This document shows positions 1-5,073 of a stretch of 6,827 bases of DNA, piece after piece. The first letter of the stretch is position 1, and every line of letters starts with the position of its first letter. A program made the position numbers and the translations under genes. The notes under the pieces are model-generated. The model had not been told where the DNA came from. It worked only from the letters and a program-made list of their open reading frames with translations, and did not search any database. The DNA comes from Patescibacteria group bacterium (GTDB lineage Bacteria; Patescibacteriota; Microgenomatia; UBA10105; UBA927). Location of the stretch: the NCBI GenBank assembly GCA_003545435.1, contig DPYI01000003.1, positions 26,378 to 33,204 on the forward strand. Direction: 5' to 3'.

Positions 1-477
1 ATAGGCAAAGATATTCCGCTCACGACGCAGGAATTTTTCGCTCTGAAGGAAAAGGATTCTAAAGAAATCGATCGGGTCATTGGTGCGGTCAGATTGAATA
101 CGGATCGGACGCACCTCAAAACCGGGATTATGAAACAGAAACTTGGGCTTTTATCCGGCGGAGAACTTCAGAAAGTTCTCATCGCATGGGCACTTGTCGG
201 ACACCCCGACGTTTTGCTTTTTGACGAACCGACCAGCGGCATTGACATATCAGCCGAAGGGACCCTCTATAGCCTTTTACACCGTCTTCAGGAGGAGGAG
301 AAGTTTACGGTTATTCTTATTTCGCATGAACTTCAGATTGTCTATCGGTATGCGACAAATGTGATATGCCTCAACAAACAGTCGCTCTGTTTTGGTCCGC
401 CGAAAGAAGTCATGGATAAAGAAAACCTGCAGAAACTCTACGGGGCGGATGTCGGGTTTTACCAGCATCACACTTAA
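1..477 (+). CDS. Metal (Zn/Mn-type) ABC transporter ATP-binding protein, 5' end cut off
   Basis: C-terminal 158 residues of an ABC ATPase. The frame is open from the first base of the window, so the start and the Walker A loop lie upstream; the TTG at 94 is an internal codon. Visible in order (residues numbered from the window edge) are the ABC signature LSGGE at 51-55, Walker B (VLLFDEP) at 71-77, the D-loop SGID at 79-82 and the switch histidine in ISHEL at 109. The protein should sit on the inner membrane face and hydrolyse ATP to drive metal uptake. The specificity call comes from the next gene, an ABC-3 family permease that follows after only 7 nt; such pairs import Zn2+ or Mn2+ together with a periplasmic or lipoprotein binding protein. 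ZnuC/MntB-type assignment is by family and context; the metal cannot be told from this fragment. Confidence 0.93.
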   Translation: MGKDIPLTTQEFFALKEKDSKEIDRVIGAVRLNTDRTHLKTGIMKQKLGLLSGGELQKVLIAWALVGHPDVLLFDEPTSGIDISAEGTLYSLLHRLQEEEKFTVILISHELQIVYRYATNVICLNKQSLCFGPPKEVMDKENLQKLYGADVGFYQHHT

Positions 478-484
478 ACCATAT

Positions 485-1276
485 ATGACAGAACCAAATC
501 TATTCCTTTTATTAGTAACCGGCATTTTTATCGGGGCAGCATCCGGGTATCTTGGATCATTTATGGTTTTGAAAAGGATGTCGCTTGTCGGGGATGCTTT
601 ATCTCACGTTGCGCTCCCCGGTGTTGCCATTGCGCTTGTTTTTCATATATCTCCTATGATCGGGGCAATGGCAGCTCTCACGTTTGCCACCATCGGCGTG
701 TGGTATCTGGAACAGACATCTTCCGTGTACCCGGAAGCACTTGTCGGAGTGTTTTTTACCGCGAGTTTAGCTTTAGGTATTCTTCTTACTCCAGAACCGG
801 AGCTTTTGGAGTCGTTATTCGGAAGCATGGAAAAAATTACACTTGTAGACGGCCTTGTCGCAATTTGGGTTTCGATTGCCATCCTTATCATGACAAAAAT
901 GATCTCCAAACAGATTGTCCTTGGGGCAATTTCCGAGGAACTCGCTCAATCAGTCGGCATATCCGGCAGGAAAATAAATCTTCTTTATCTTCTTCTGGTG
1001 GGTATTGTGGTGGCTCTTGGAGTCAAATATGTGGGGACACTTCTTATGGGAGCATTGGTCATTATTCCAGCGGTGAGTGCCAAAAACATCAGTAAAAGCA
1101 TGAATCAATATTACCTTTTTTCGATTGTCTTCGGAGTTCTCTCAACTCTTGTCGGAGCAGTCATTGCACATAGCTACCAGTTATCAACCGGACCCGTCGT
1201 TGTCTTAACAAGTATAGTGATTTTTTGTATCACGTTTGTCGTCATGCGGATGCGAAGACAGAAAAATGCCATATAA
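485..1276 (+). CDS. Metal ABC transporter permease (ABC-3 family, ZnuB/MntC-like)
   Basis: Polytopic permease of 263 aa that forms the channel of the zinc/manganese importer whose ATPase is the preceding gene. Family hallmarks are the conserved segment RMSLVGDALSHVALPGVAIA at residues 31-50 and VGTLLMGALVIIPAVSAK at 183-200. Hydrophobic helices cover nearly the whole length, and the size is usual for the family. The ATG at 485 was chosen because the N-terminus MTEPNLFLLLVTG leads straight into the first helix and begins 7 nt after the ATPase stop. An in-frame ATG at 392 would add 31 hydrophilic residues and overlap the ATPase by 86 nt. No clear Shine-Dalgarno precedes 485, so translational coupling is likely. 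The gene converges on the serpin with 16 nt between stops, and no terminator is visible there. Zn versus Mn is undecided. Confidence 0.93.
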   Translation: MTEPNLFLLLVTGIFIGAASGYLGSFMVLKRMSLVGDALSHVALPGVAIALVFHISPMIGAMAALTFATIGVWYLEQTSSVYPEALVGVFFTASLALGILLTPEPELLESLFGSMEKITLVDGLVAIWVSIAILIMTKMISKQIVLGAISEELAQSVGISGRKINLLYLLLVGIVVALGVKYVGTLLMGALVIIPAVSAKNISKSMNQYYLFSIVFGVLSTLVGAVIAHSYQLSTGPVVVLTSIVIFCITFVVMRMRRQKNAI

Positions 1277-1292
1277 ACTTTTCGCTTGAGGC

Positions 1293-2795
1293 TCATTTGC
1301 TCGGATTATTGATACCTCCCATAAAGAGAATTTCTCCGGACTGGGTATCGGTGATGGCAAAGAAGAACGGTTTATTTACTTCCATGAGGAATGTTTTTTT
1401 CGGTTCACCTATAGATGTTATACCCACACTCACAGATGTCACTGCCGCTGCTTCCGTCCCCTGTTCATTGACATCGATGTAGGTTTTATGGATGACGTCG
1501 GAAATAAACAGGTCCTTTTGTTTTCTCATTCCGGAAAAGTCTGCAGATTCTGAAAATGCATTCGCCATGCCGAGAGCAGATAACGTTTTAGAAAGTGACG
1601 TTTTGTATTCAATTTTGAATTTTGGCAAAAGAAGGGTTCCCTGCATTTCAGCAAATGATTTCATCCATGAATTCCATGTTGCGTGAGTCAGTTGTCCCAG
1701 AAATGCAGAAAATGTTGTTTTGGGAAGCATGATAACCATCGAGAGTTGTTTATTCTTACCATATGGAAGCAGAACTCCCTGGAAGGCATTTGTTTCCTGA
1801 TAGAGAAAATCTTTGCGTTCCTGTTTCATCATGAGATGCTGGATTTTTGAGGTGTCAGGCAAGGTAAACGGCAAAACTTGTGTCAACGCAGTATCAAATT
1901 CATACGTCCATGTGCCATAGAAATAGATAGCATTGATAAGATACATGACGATTGTAGGGGCAATGGGTTTGGCTACAATCGTGGGAATTTTTCCTTTTGT
2001 ATTGGTACTCACCCATGCGTTGATGGTATCGGCAGCTGAAGGAAGAGTAAAATCCAGGGATTGAATCTGGGCGTTGTAATAGGTTTTATTGGTATTCAAA
2101 AATTCCGGTAAAAACGCGATTCCTTTTCTTGCCCATATGGAGTTAGCAATCGAGAGCGTCACCTGCGGATCAGGGTTTGAGAGAAGTTTGATAAGAGTTG
2201 CACTTTCCTCATTCAGTTTTTTTATATCAATAGCGCTGATTTTTAGCGTCTTTGCCATTGCGAGTTTTGTAGATTCCGAAGCACCGTTGTAGGTCATGGA
2301 AAGGGCAAGTGCGATGCTGGTCGGAGAAATAACAACATTTTTATCTCCTTCGGTTTTCAAAAGGTTTTTGAATACGTCAAATCCGAATCCGTTATGAGCA
2401 AATGATATGTCGGATGAGAGTTGTGAGGATGAAGTAGCTGATGGATGTGCAGAAGGAGAAGCAGAAGAATGTCCGCCGGCCGGCGGATATGTTGTCGGAA
2501 TGGGGTTCGGCGTTGGGGTCGGCGAGGGGGTAATTTTCAGTTGGTTCTGATAGACATAGAGTCCATACGCACAAGCACCGCCAAAAAGAAGAAAAAGCAT
2601 AATAGAGATGAAAATAACAAGAGGCGAGATGGCTTGACGGGAAGGTTTTGTTTGCGGTTCGTGAGGTTCAAATGCTTTCTGGATATCGCGCTTGCTCCAT
2701 CCGGCATTCCGTAACGCTTGGGTGATAGCCTCATCGGAAAATCCTTTCCCTCTTGCTGAGACAATATATGCTAAGAGTTCCTGTGGGGCAGACAT
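1293..2795 (-). CDS. Membrane-anchored serpin (serine/cysteine protease inhibitor family I4)
   Basis: A 500-aa protein in four parts. Residues 5-42 are a small helical domain (LLAYIVSARGKGFSDEAI onward) of a kind I associate with CPR membrane proteins. One transmembrane helix spans about 56-82. A Ser/Thr/Pro linker (TPSPTPTPNP...) runs about 88-127, and the serpin domain is about 130-500. Family signs are NAIYFYGTWTYEFD, LPYGKNKQLSMVIMLP, LPKFKIEY, ADFSGM, and the C-terminal signature MEVNKPFFFAI, which fits the PROSITE serpin pattern. The reactive-loop hinge EQGTEAAAVT starts at E444 (P17) and has the small residues of inhibitory serpins. Standard 17-residue counting puts P1-P1' at Thr460-Ser461. 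The predicted topology places the inhibitor outside the cell on a flexible stalk, so it may block host, neighbour or self proteases. The target is unknown. The linker contains a 16-nt palindrome encoding PPAGG (see repeat). It appears monocistronic with its own promoter. Confidence 0.96.
   Translation of the reverse strand: MSAPQELLAYIVSARGKGFSDEAITQALRNAGWSKRDIQKAFEPHEPQTKPSRQAISPLVIFISIMLFLLFGGACAYGLYVYQNQLKITPSPTPTPNPIPTTYPPAGGHSSASPSAHPSATSSSQLSSDISFAHNGFGFDVFKNLLKTEGDKNVVISPTSIALALSMTYNGASESTKLAMAKTLKISAIDIKKLNEESATLIKLLSNPDPQVTLSIANSIWARKGIAFLPEFLNTNKTYYNAQIQSLDFTLPSAADTINAWVSTNTKGKIPTIVAKPIAPTIVMYLINAIYFYGTWTYEFDTALTQVLPFTLPDTSKIQHLMMKQERKDFLYQETNAFQGVLLPYGKNKQLSMVIMLPKTTFSAFLGQLTHATWNSWMKSFAEMQGTLLLPKFKIEYKTSLSKTLSALGMANAFSESADFSGMRKQKDLFISDVIHKTYIDVNEQGTEAAAVTSVSVGITSIGEPKKTFLMEVNKPFFFAITDTQSGEILFMGGINNPSK
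2472..2487. repeat. 16-nt GC-rich palindrome inside the serpin gene (copy 1)
   Basis: TCCGCCGGCCGGCGGA is a perfect 16-nt palindrome within the serpin linker codons, contributing P-P-A-G-G (residues 104-108). It matches the intergenic palindrome at 4486-4501 except for one symmetric base-pair change in the middle, so the two look like members of one family. Confidence 0.8.
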
Positions 2796-2802
2796 ACTCT
2801 TT

Positions 2803-2831
2803 ATAATGCTATGGAATCAGCGTTCTGTCAA
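2803..2831 (-). promoter_or_regulatory. Serpin promoter, probably giving a leaderless mRNA
   Basis: On the minus strand there is a perfect -35 TTGACA (2826-2831), a 17-nt spacer and a -10 CATTAT (2803-2808, 4 of 6 to consensus). Usual spacing puts the start of transcription near 2796, one base before the serpin ATG at 2795. No Shine-Dalgarno can fit in such a transcript. An alternative -10, TATAAA at 2800-2805, would need a poor 20-nt spacer. Confidence 0.65.
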
Positions 2832-2902
2832 GAATCCTGAGGATGGGAGATAGAGAGATAAGGGATTTATTGGTTGTTAGACCAAAAATATGCGTTGGAA
2901 AC

Positions 2903-2928
2903 GCTACCATGATTCGAATCATGGTAGC
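2903..2928 (-). terminator. Perfect 26-nt palindrome after uppP, possible terminator
   Basis: The half-site GCTACCATGATTC is followed directly by its exact reverse complement. As RNA it folds to an 11-bp stem with a TCGA loop. It lies 25 nt past the uppP stop in the direction of uppP transcription. On that strand it is followed by GTTT and then, about 12 nt on, by TTTTT. The broken U-tract makes it an imperfect intrinsic terminator. A protein-binding dyad upstream of the serpin promoter (70 nt away) is the alternative. Confidence 0.5.
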
Positions 2929-2934
2929 AGACAC

Positions 2935-2969
2935 ATGAATTACCGAATATGAATTACCGAATAACGAAT
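2935..2969. repeat. 14-nt tandem duplication at the uppP 3' end
   Basis: ATGAATTACCGAAT occurs twice head to tail (2935-2948, 2949-2962), followed by a partial AACGAAT (2963-2969). The second copy contains the uppP stop codon and its last two codons (I-R), so the duplication shaped the end of that gene and its downstream region. Confidence 0.8.
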
Positions 2970-3727
2970 ATAAAAAAGAGAATAGCCAGTACAATCCTGT
3001 ACCAGGCAAAGGGGATAAAGGTATTGGATTTGATAAATTGAAGAAATGCTTTGACGGCAACAAGAGCGGTTATGAACGCTCCGATAAATCCGATGCCCAA
3101 CAATTGATAATCATTTGACGAAAATGAAAATCCGCTTTTGACAAGATCAAGACCGGTTGCCGCAACCATGGTCGGAATTGCCAGAAGAAACGAAAATTCA
3201 ACTGCTGTTTGGCGGTTCACCCCTCCTGCCATTGCACCGAAGATTGATGCAGCAGAACGGGATACTCCCGGAATCATGGAAACGGATTGAGAAAGTCCTA
3301 TGATAATGGATTGTTTATAAGAAATTTCATCAAGTGTTTTAGCAGTGAATGTTTTTTCCCTCATCATTTTTTCCAAAAAGAGAAAACAAACTCCTCCGAT
3401 GCCAAGAGCAAGAACGGTTACCATGGAATTACCAAGGAGGTACTGCTTCACGATTTTATAGAAAATAAATCCCAGGATTGCCGTCGGAATAAAAGCAGCA
3501 AGGATTTTCGGCCAGAGCGAAATACGCTGCAGTAGTGTTTTTGCATAAAGGACAAGGACTGCCAGTATTGCGCCAAGCTGAATACTAATTTCAAAGCTTT
3601 TGAGAAATTCAGTTTGGGGGATACCGAGAAGTTTTCCAACTAAAATCATGTGGCCGGTCGATGAGATAGGGAGAAATTCCGTGAGACCTTCGATAAGGGA
3701 AAGAATAAGGGCGTGAACTATTGACAT
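2954..3727 (-). CDS. uppP: Undecaprenyl-diphosphatase (UppP/BacA family)
   Basis: Integral membrane enzyme of 257 aa that dephosphorylates undecaprenyl pyrophosphate to the monophosphate, recycling the lipid carrier for peptidoglycan and other surface polymers. The family's two motifs are present. The acidic EGLTEFLPISSTGH segment (E13, E17, H26) comes early, and PGVSRSAAS follows at 153-161 with the conserved Arg157. The remainder is a chain of hydrophobic helices of usual length. The ATG at 3727 was chosen since MSIVHALILSLIEGLTEF is the normal family N-terminus. The longer frame from 3775 only translates the inverted-repeat arm at 3738-3769 into a spurious FRISIFGFRI extension. No Shine-Dalgarno is visible before 3727. 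It is the last gene of the minus-strand block, and its 3' end runs into a tandem duplication. Overexpression of this family classically gives bacitracin resistance. Confidence 0.95.
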   Translation of the reverse strand: MSIVHALILSLIEGLTEFLPISSTGHMILVGKLLGIPQTEFLKSFEISIQLGAILAVLVLYAKTLLQRISLWPKILAAFIPTAILGFIFYKIVKQYLLGNSMVTVLALGIGGVCFLFLEKMMREKTFTAKTLDEISYKQSIIIGLSQSVSMIPGVSRSAASIFGAMAGGVNRQTAVEFSFLLAIPTMVAATGLDLVKSGFSFSSNDYQLLGIGFIGAFITALVAVKAFLQFIKSNTFIPFAWYRIVLAILFFIFVIR

Positions 3728-3737
3728 AATGAATAAA

Positions 3738-3769
3738 ATCCGAAATCCGAATATCGAAATACGAAACAA
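3738..3769 (+). repeat. Inverted-repeat arm, left of the four-helix-bundle gene
   Basis: Reads ATCCGAA, ATCCGAA, TATCGAA, ATACGAA, then ACAA: four heptamers of form NNNCGAA. The reverse complement of 4168-4199 has the same layout in perfect register, so the two arms bracket the gene at 3795-4160. The outer edge of this arm is 10 bp from the uppP start codon. Confidence 0.85.
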
Positions 3770-3794
3770 ATTCAAAATTCAAATGAGAAAATAA

Positions 3795-4160
3795 TCACTC
3801 CGTCTTCCGCATGATGCTGCTGAATATTTTCATTAATTCTACAGCTTCTTCGATCAGTTTTTCTCTTTGAATGTCTAAAGATTCTGTTTTTTCCGTATCA
3901 ACCAAACGCAACCAGAACCTACTTTCTTTTGCTTCTTTTCTGCTGATTTTTATTCTATGAGTGAAATCTTTTTTACTTATTGCTTCATTAGCTTCAATAT
4001 AATTTGCTCCCACTGAGCCGGAAGCGCGGACAAGTTGAGATCCATCTTCTTTATTACATAATGTTCTGGGTAATTTTTTTACAAAATACCGGCATTCTCG
4101 GGCAAACTCAAGTGTCCGATCTTCAAGATCGTACGTTTTTGGTTTTTGAATTTTATCCAT
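3795..4160 (-). CDS. Four-helix-bundle protein, 23S rRNA intervening-sequence (S23) family
   Basis: A 121-aa protein with the diagnostic core QLVRASGSVGANYIEANEA at 42-60. Before it is YDLEDRTLEFARECR (10-24), and after it is SKKDFTHRIKISRKEAKES (62-80). This is the TIGR02436/PF05635-type fold of four amphipathic helices, known from proteins encoded inside 23S rRNA insertions and related to the Avd accessory protein of diversity-generating retroelements. The molecular role of free-standing members is not established; pentameric, nucleic-acid-binding behaviour is known for relatives. The ATG at 4160 follows AGGA at 4165-4168, 4 nt away. It lies between ferredoxin and uppP on the same strand and is bounded on both sides by 32-nt inverted arms. 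That suggests it arrived as a small cassette and is not functionally tied to its neighbours. No reverse transcriptase or rRNA is in the window. Confidence 0.93.
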   Translation of the reverse strand: MDKIQKPKTYDLEDRTLEFARECRYFVKKLPRTLCNKEDGSQLVRASGSVGANYIEANEAISKKDFTHRIKISRKEAKESRFWLRLVDTEKTESLDIQREKLIEEAVELMKIFSSIMRKTE

Positions 4161-4167
4161 TTAATCC

Positions 4168-4199
4168 TTGTTTCGAATTTCGGATTTCGTGCTTCGGAT
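4168..4199 (-). repeat. Inverted-repeat arm, right of the four-helix-bundle gene
   Basis: On the minus strand it reads ATCCGAA, GCACGAA, ATCCGAA, ATTCGAA, then ACAA, the same 4 x 7 + 4 design as the left arm. Its outer end abuts the ferredoxin stop codon (4200-4202), and its inner end overlaps the Shine-Dalgarno of the four-helix-bundle gene. Arm to arm the unit is 462 bp. No convincing target-site duplication is visible outside it. Confidence 0.85.
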
Positions 4200-4397
4200 T
4201 TATGTTTCTTTAATCTCAATCACTCCATTCGGGCATGCGGCGGCGGCTTCCTTCGCAGATTTCCAATCATTTTTATTCCACGTTTTCGGATTTTTTTTCA
4301 ACGTTACAACCCCGGTTTCAATAGTAAATAAATCAGGAGCGATAGATGCGCATAAGCCACAGCTGATGCATTTATCTTTGTGAAGAATAACATTCAT
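4200..4397 (-). CDS. Small single-cluster [4Fe-4S] ferredoxin
   Basis: A 65-aa electron carrier. Cys10, Cys13 and Cys16 in CISCGLC, plus the distant Cys55 in ACPNGVIEI, supply four ligands for one [4Fe-4S] cluster. The usual fourth Cys of a second cluster motif is replaced (CASIAP), so this is the one-cluster type with a longer spacer (IETGVVTLKKNPKTW), not a 2[4Fe-4S] clostridial ferredoxin. The ATG at 4397 was chosen because it follows AAGGAGG (4402-4408) and gives the normal ferredoxin N-terminus MNVILHKDKC. The frame could be extended to 4451, but that would translate the structured repeat upstream into an Arg-rich tail. It lies 112 nt after the secreted-protein gene and 39 nt before the four-helix-bundle gene on the same strand. 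The partner enzyme is unknown. Confidence 0.93.
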   Translation of the reverse strand: MNVILHKDKCISCGLCASIAPDLFTIETGVVTLKKNPKTWNKNDWKSAKEAAAACPNGVIEIKET

Positions 4398-4401
4398 ATA
4401 T

Positions 4402-4408
4402 CCTCCTT
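4402..4408 (-). promoter_or_regulatory. Shine-Dalgarno of the ferredoxin gene
   Basis: AAGGAGG on the minus strand, 4 nt before the ATG at 4397. It is the only full-strength ribosome binding site in the window and it decides the ferredoxin start. Its strength contrasts with the apparently leaderless genes nearby. Confidence 0.85.
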
Positions 4409-4414
4409 CACCCG

Positions 4415-4446
4415 CGTGCCGCCGGCAAAGCCTTTGGCGACGCACG
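4415..4446. repeat. Imperfect hairpin in the ferredoxin leader
   Basis: Outer arms CGTGC (4415-4419) and GCACG (4442-4446) enclose an imperfect stem closing on CAAAG-C-CTTTG (4426-4436). It is far more GC-rich than its surroundings and ends 6 nt upstream of the Shine-Dalgarno. With 4486-4501 it makes a roughly 90-bp gene-free, structured block that looks like an inserted repeat. The sequence between (CCCACCTACGCTAGGAAGC on the minus strand) resembles dispersed repeats I associate with CPR genomes; this could not be tested here. Confidence 0.55.
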
Positions 4447-4485
4447 GCCATAGCTTCCTAGCGTAGGTGGGCTTTACCCCTCGTA

Positions 4486-4501
4486 TCCGCCAGCTGGCGG
4501 A
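4486..4501. repeat. 16-nt GC-rich palindrome, intergenic (copy 2)
   Basis: TCCGCCAGCTGGCGGA, a perfect palindrome 8 nt past the stop of the 143-aa protein gene. It differs from copy 1 in the serpin gene (2472-2487) only at the symmetric centre pair (A/T in place of G/C). It is not followed by a T-tract on either strand, so it is unlikely to be a simple terminator. Confidence 0.8.
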
Positions 4502-4509
4502 GAAGTGGG

Positions 4510-4941
4510 TTACTGCAAACGTTTTGTATTGATATTGTACCGTTTACACCACTGGGTCCCGTTGGTCATATCCGTACACACCAATAGTGACGCTTTTGCG
4601 CTTAACCCATAATGCGGTGTGCATACTCCGTGGCTGCAGGTACCGAAGTACAAATCTCGGCTGTCAGTTGTCTGTCCTGATACATTAATCGAACCCATTG
4701 CACCCTGGGGAATTTCCCAGGAGGAGTAGCTTAATTCATAGGTGACACTTTTGACGTTTGATAGATTCATGAGGGACAGCGTTATGCTGTGCGTGTTTGG
4801 AGAAACAGAAGCCGAGGAATAGGAAACGCCGGTTTTAGCTGCCCTCGGTTTTCGGACACGGACTTTTGCTGCATACACCGAAGGAGTGAGGAGTAAAGAG
4901 GTAAGCGTTAAGAGAAAAAGAATAATAAAAAGTTGTTTCAT
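4510..4941 (-). CDS. Secreted small protein with four cysteines, function unknown
   Basis: A 143-aa product I do not recognise as a named family. Residues 1-24 form a clear Sec signal peptide (MKQLFIILFLLTLTSLLLTP, then SVYA), with likely cleavage after Ala24. The mature protein starts with a basic stretch (KVRVRKPRAAK). It continues as an alternating hydrophobic/polar, probably beta-rich domain (HSITLSLMNLSNVKSVTYEL, 51-70). Cysteines at 102, 107, 122 and 132 could form two disulfides outside the membrane. An immunoglobulin- or fibronectin-like fold would fit the strand pattern, but that is inference. The ATG at 4941 is set by the signal peptide. A TATAAT lies 7 nt before it, so the mRNA may lack a leader. 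It is the first gene of the minus-strand block and is divergent from the 209-aa gene. Confidence 0.85.
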   Translation of the reverse strand: MKQLFIILFLLTLTSLLLTPSVYAAKVRVRKPRAAKTGVSYSSASVSPNTHSITLSLMNLSNVKSVTYELSYSSWEIPQGAMGSINVSGQTTDSRDLYFGTCSHGVCTPHYGLSAKASLLVCTDMTNGTQWCKRYNINTKRLQ

Positions 4942-4948
4942 GGAGGTT

Positions 4949-4954
4949 ATTATA
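4949..4954 (-). promoter_or_regulatory. -10 box of the 143-aa protein gene, leaderless geometry
   Basis: Perfect TATAAT on the minus strand, 7 nt before the ATG at 4941, placing transcription start at about 4942. At 17-nt spacing the -35 candidate (TAGCAA, 4972-4977) is weak. The box sits inside an imperfect palindrome (4942-4960, GGAGGGT to AACCTCC). A GGAGG is therefore present, but upstream of the -10 and so not in the predicted mRNA. Confidence 0.6.
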
Positions 4955-4985
4955 CCCTCCGCAAAAAAGATTTGCTACGGGTATG

Positions 4986-5033
4986 ACCCTTTCTAAACTG
5001 TTCTGACCTAGCTCGGAACGAGTAAGAAAGGGT
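4986..5033. repeat. Inverted repeat in the divergent promoter region
   Basis: ACCCTTTCT (4986-4994) and its exact complement AGAAAGGGT (5025-5033) are separated by 30 nt that hold a smaller CTCG-GAA-CGAG hairpin. The arms lie just upstream of the presumed -35 positions of both divergent genes, and neither arm is followed by a T-tract. A shared operator or a small palindromic repeat are both possible. Confidence 0.6.
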
Positions 5034-5056
5034 ACATATACGGAATCAGGAAAATT

Positions 5057-5065
5057 TGGTAGAAT
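5057..5065 (+). promoter_or_regulatory. Extended -10 promoter of the 209-aa protein gene
   Basis: TGGTAGAAT is an extended -10 (TGn plus TAGAAT, 5 of 6 to consensus) whose last base is 8 nt before the ATG at 5074. The predicted transcript starts about two bases before the start codon. AGGAA at 5066-5070 is only 3 nt from the ATG, too close for a normal Shine-Dalgarno. No good -35 is seen, as is common for extended -10 promoters. Confidence 0.55.
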
Positions 5066-5073
5066 AGGAACGT

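Noticed and set aside
392..484. Longer start of the permease, with 31 extra residues
   Set aside because: It would overlap the ATPase by 86 nt and add a hydrophilic stretch before the first helix. The ATG at 485 gives the normal family N-terminus.
1277..1292. Terminator between the converging permease and serpin genes
   Set aside because: Only 16 nt separate the stops, and no stem with a T-tract could be found there on either strand.
2880..2935. tRNA gene or fragment around the TTCGAAT palindrome
   Set aside because: The T-loop-like word lies in a symmetric palindrome with an A-C closing mismatch for a 5+7 T-arm. No matching acceptor, D or anticodon arms are found on either strand.
3728..3775. 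N-terminal extension of UppP (MNLFRISIFGFRILFI)
   Set aside because: It is a translation of the CGAA inverted-repeat arm; the family begins at MSIVHALILS, ATG at 3727.
3795..4160. Diversity-generating retroelement (Avd-like gene)
   Set aside because: No reverse transcriptase or template/variable repeat in the window, and the core motif fits the free-standing S23/IVS type.
4398..4451. N-terminal extension of the ferredoxin (MAVRRQRLCRR...)
   Set aside because: It reads through the structured repeat block and the Shine-Dalgarno itself; the start at 4397 is set by AAGGAGG.
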